Shown in pieces: positions 6,254 to 6,259 of a stretch of 6,259 nucleotides of DNA. The notes under the pieces were generated by a model. It was not told where the DNA came from, did not search any database, and worked only from the letters and a program-made list of their open reading frames with translations. Position 1 is the first letter of the stretch; each line of letters starts with the position of its first letter. The stretch comes from Rhizobiales bacterium UBA3584 (GTDB lineage: Bacteria > Pseudomonadota > Alphaproteobacteria > Rhizobiales > Devosiaceae), in contig DFMV01000059.1 of NCBI GenBank assembly GCA_002375765.1, positions 43,338-49,596 on the forward strand, written 5' to 3'. The position numbers and the translations under genes are program-made.

Positions 6254-6259
6254 AAACAA

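Noticed and set aside
6165..6259. A sigma-70-like promoter for the operon.
   Set aside because: Candidates such as TTGTTT (6259-6254) or TTGTAT (6247-6242) have no acceptable -10 partner at 16-18 bp; the promoter may lie beyond the window or be of another type.

Overview
The window holds one co-directional cluster on the minus strand: a complete ABC nucleoside importer followed by nucleoside-catabolic enzymes. High GC content, dense packing, start/stop overlaps and the protein sequences suggest an alphaproteobacterium, most likely in the Hyphomicrobiales (Rhizobiales). Genus cannot be fixed from the sequence alone. I see no insertion sequence, CRISPR array, tRNA or rRNA, and no sign of recent transfer.

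Transcription runs from the right edge to the left. Positions 6165-6259 are the upstream leader, with a perfect 7-bp inverted repeat (6227-6253) that could be an operator. The genes then follow in order. First is a periplasmic BMP/PnrA-type binding protein (5157-6164). Next is a double-NBD ATPase (3533-5125), then two different inner-membrane permeases (2415-3536 and 1449-2411). Cytidine deaminase cdd (1033-1449), a trimeric-type purine nucleoside phosphorylase (223-1017) and the N-terminal part of a deoxyribose-phosphate aldolase deoC (1-226, running off the left edge) complete the set. Gaps are 31, -4, 3, -1, 15 and -4 nt, so the seven genes are very probably one operon.

The genes read as a pathway. 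The binding protein captures nucleosides in the periplasm, and the ATPase and two permeases import them. Cdd converts (deoxy)cytidine to (deoxy)uridine. The phosphorylase releases purine bases and (deoxy)ribose-1-phosphate. DeoC splits deoxyribose-5-phosphate into acetaldehyde and glyceraldehyde-3-phosphate. A phosphopentomutase and a pyrimidine nucleoside phosphorylase are needed to complete the route and are not in the window; they may lie beyond the left edge or elsewhere.

This is mostly a recognisable system rather than a new one. The points most worth a second look are a cytidine deaminase with Pro in place of the Arg that normally follows the catalytic Glu, the possible operator upstream, a small hairpin that could mask the ATPase ribosome-binding site, and a DeoC that resembles the longer eukaryote-type DERA.
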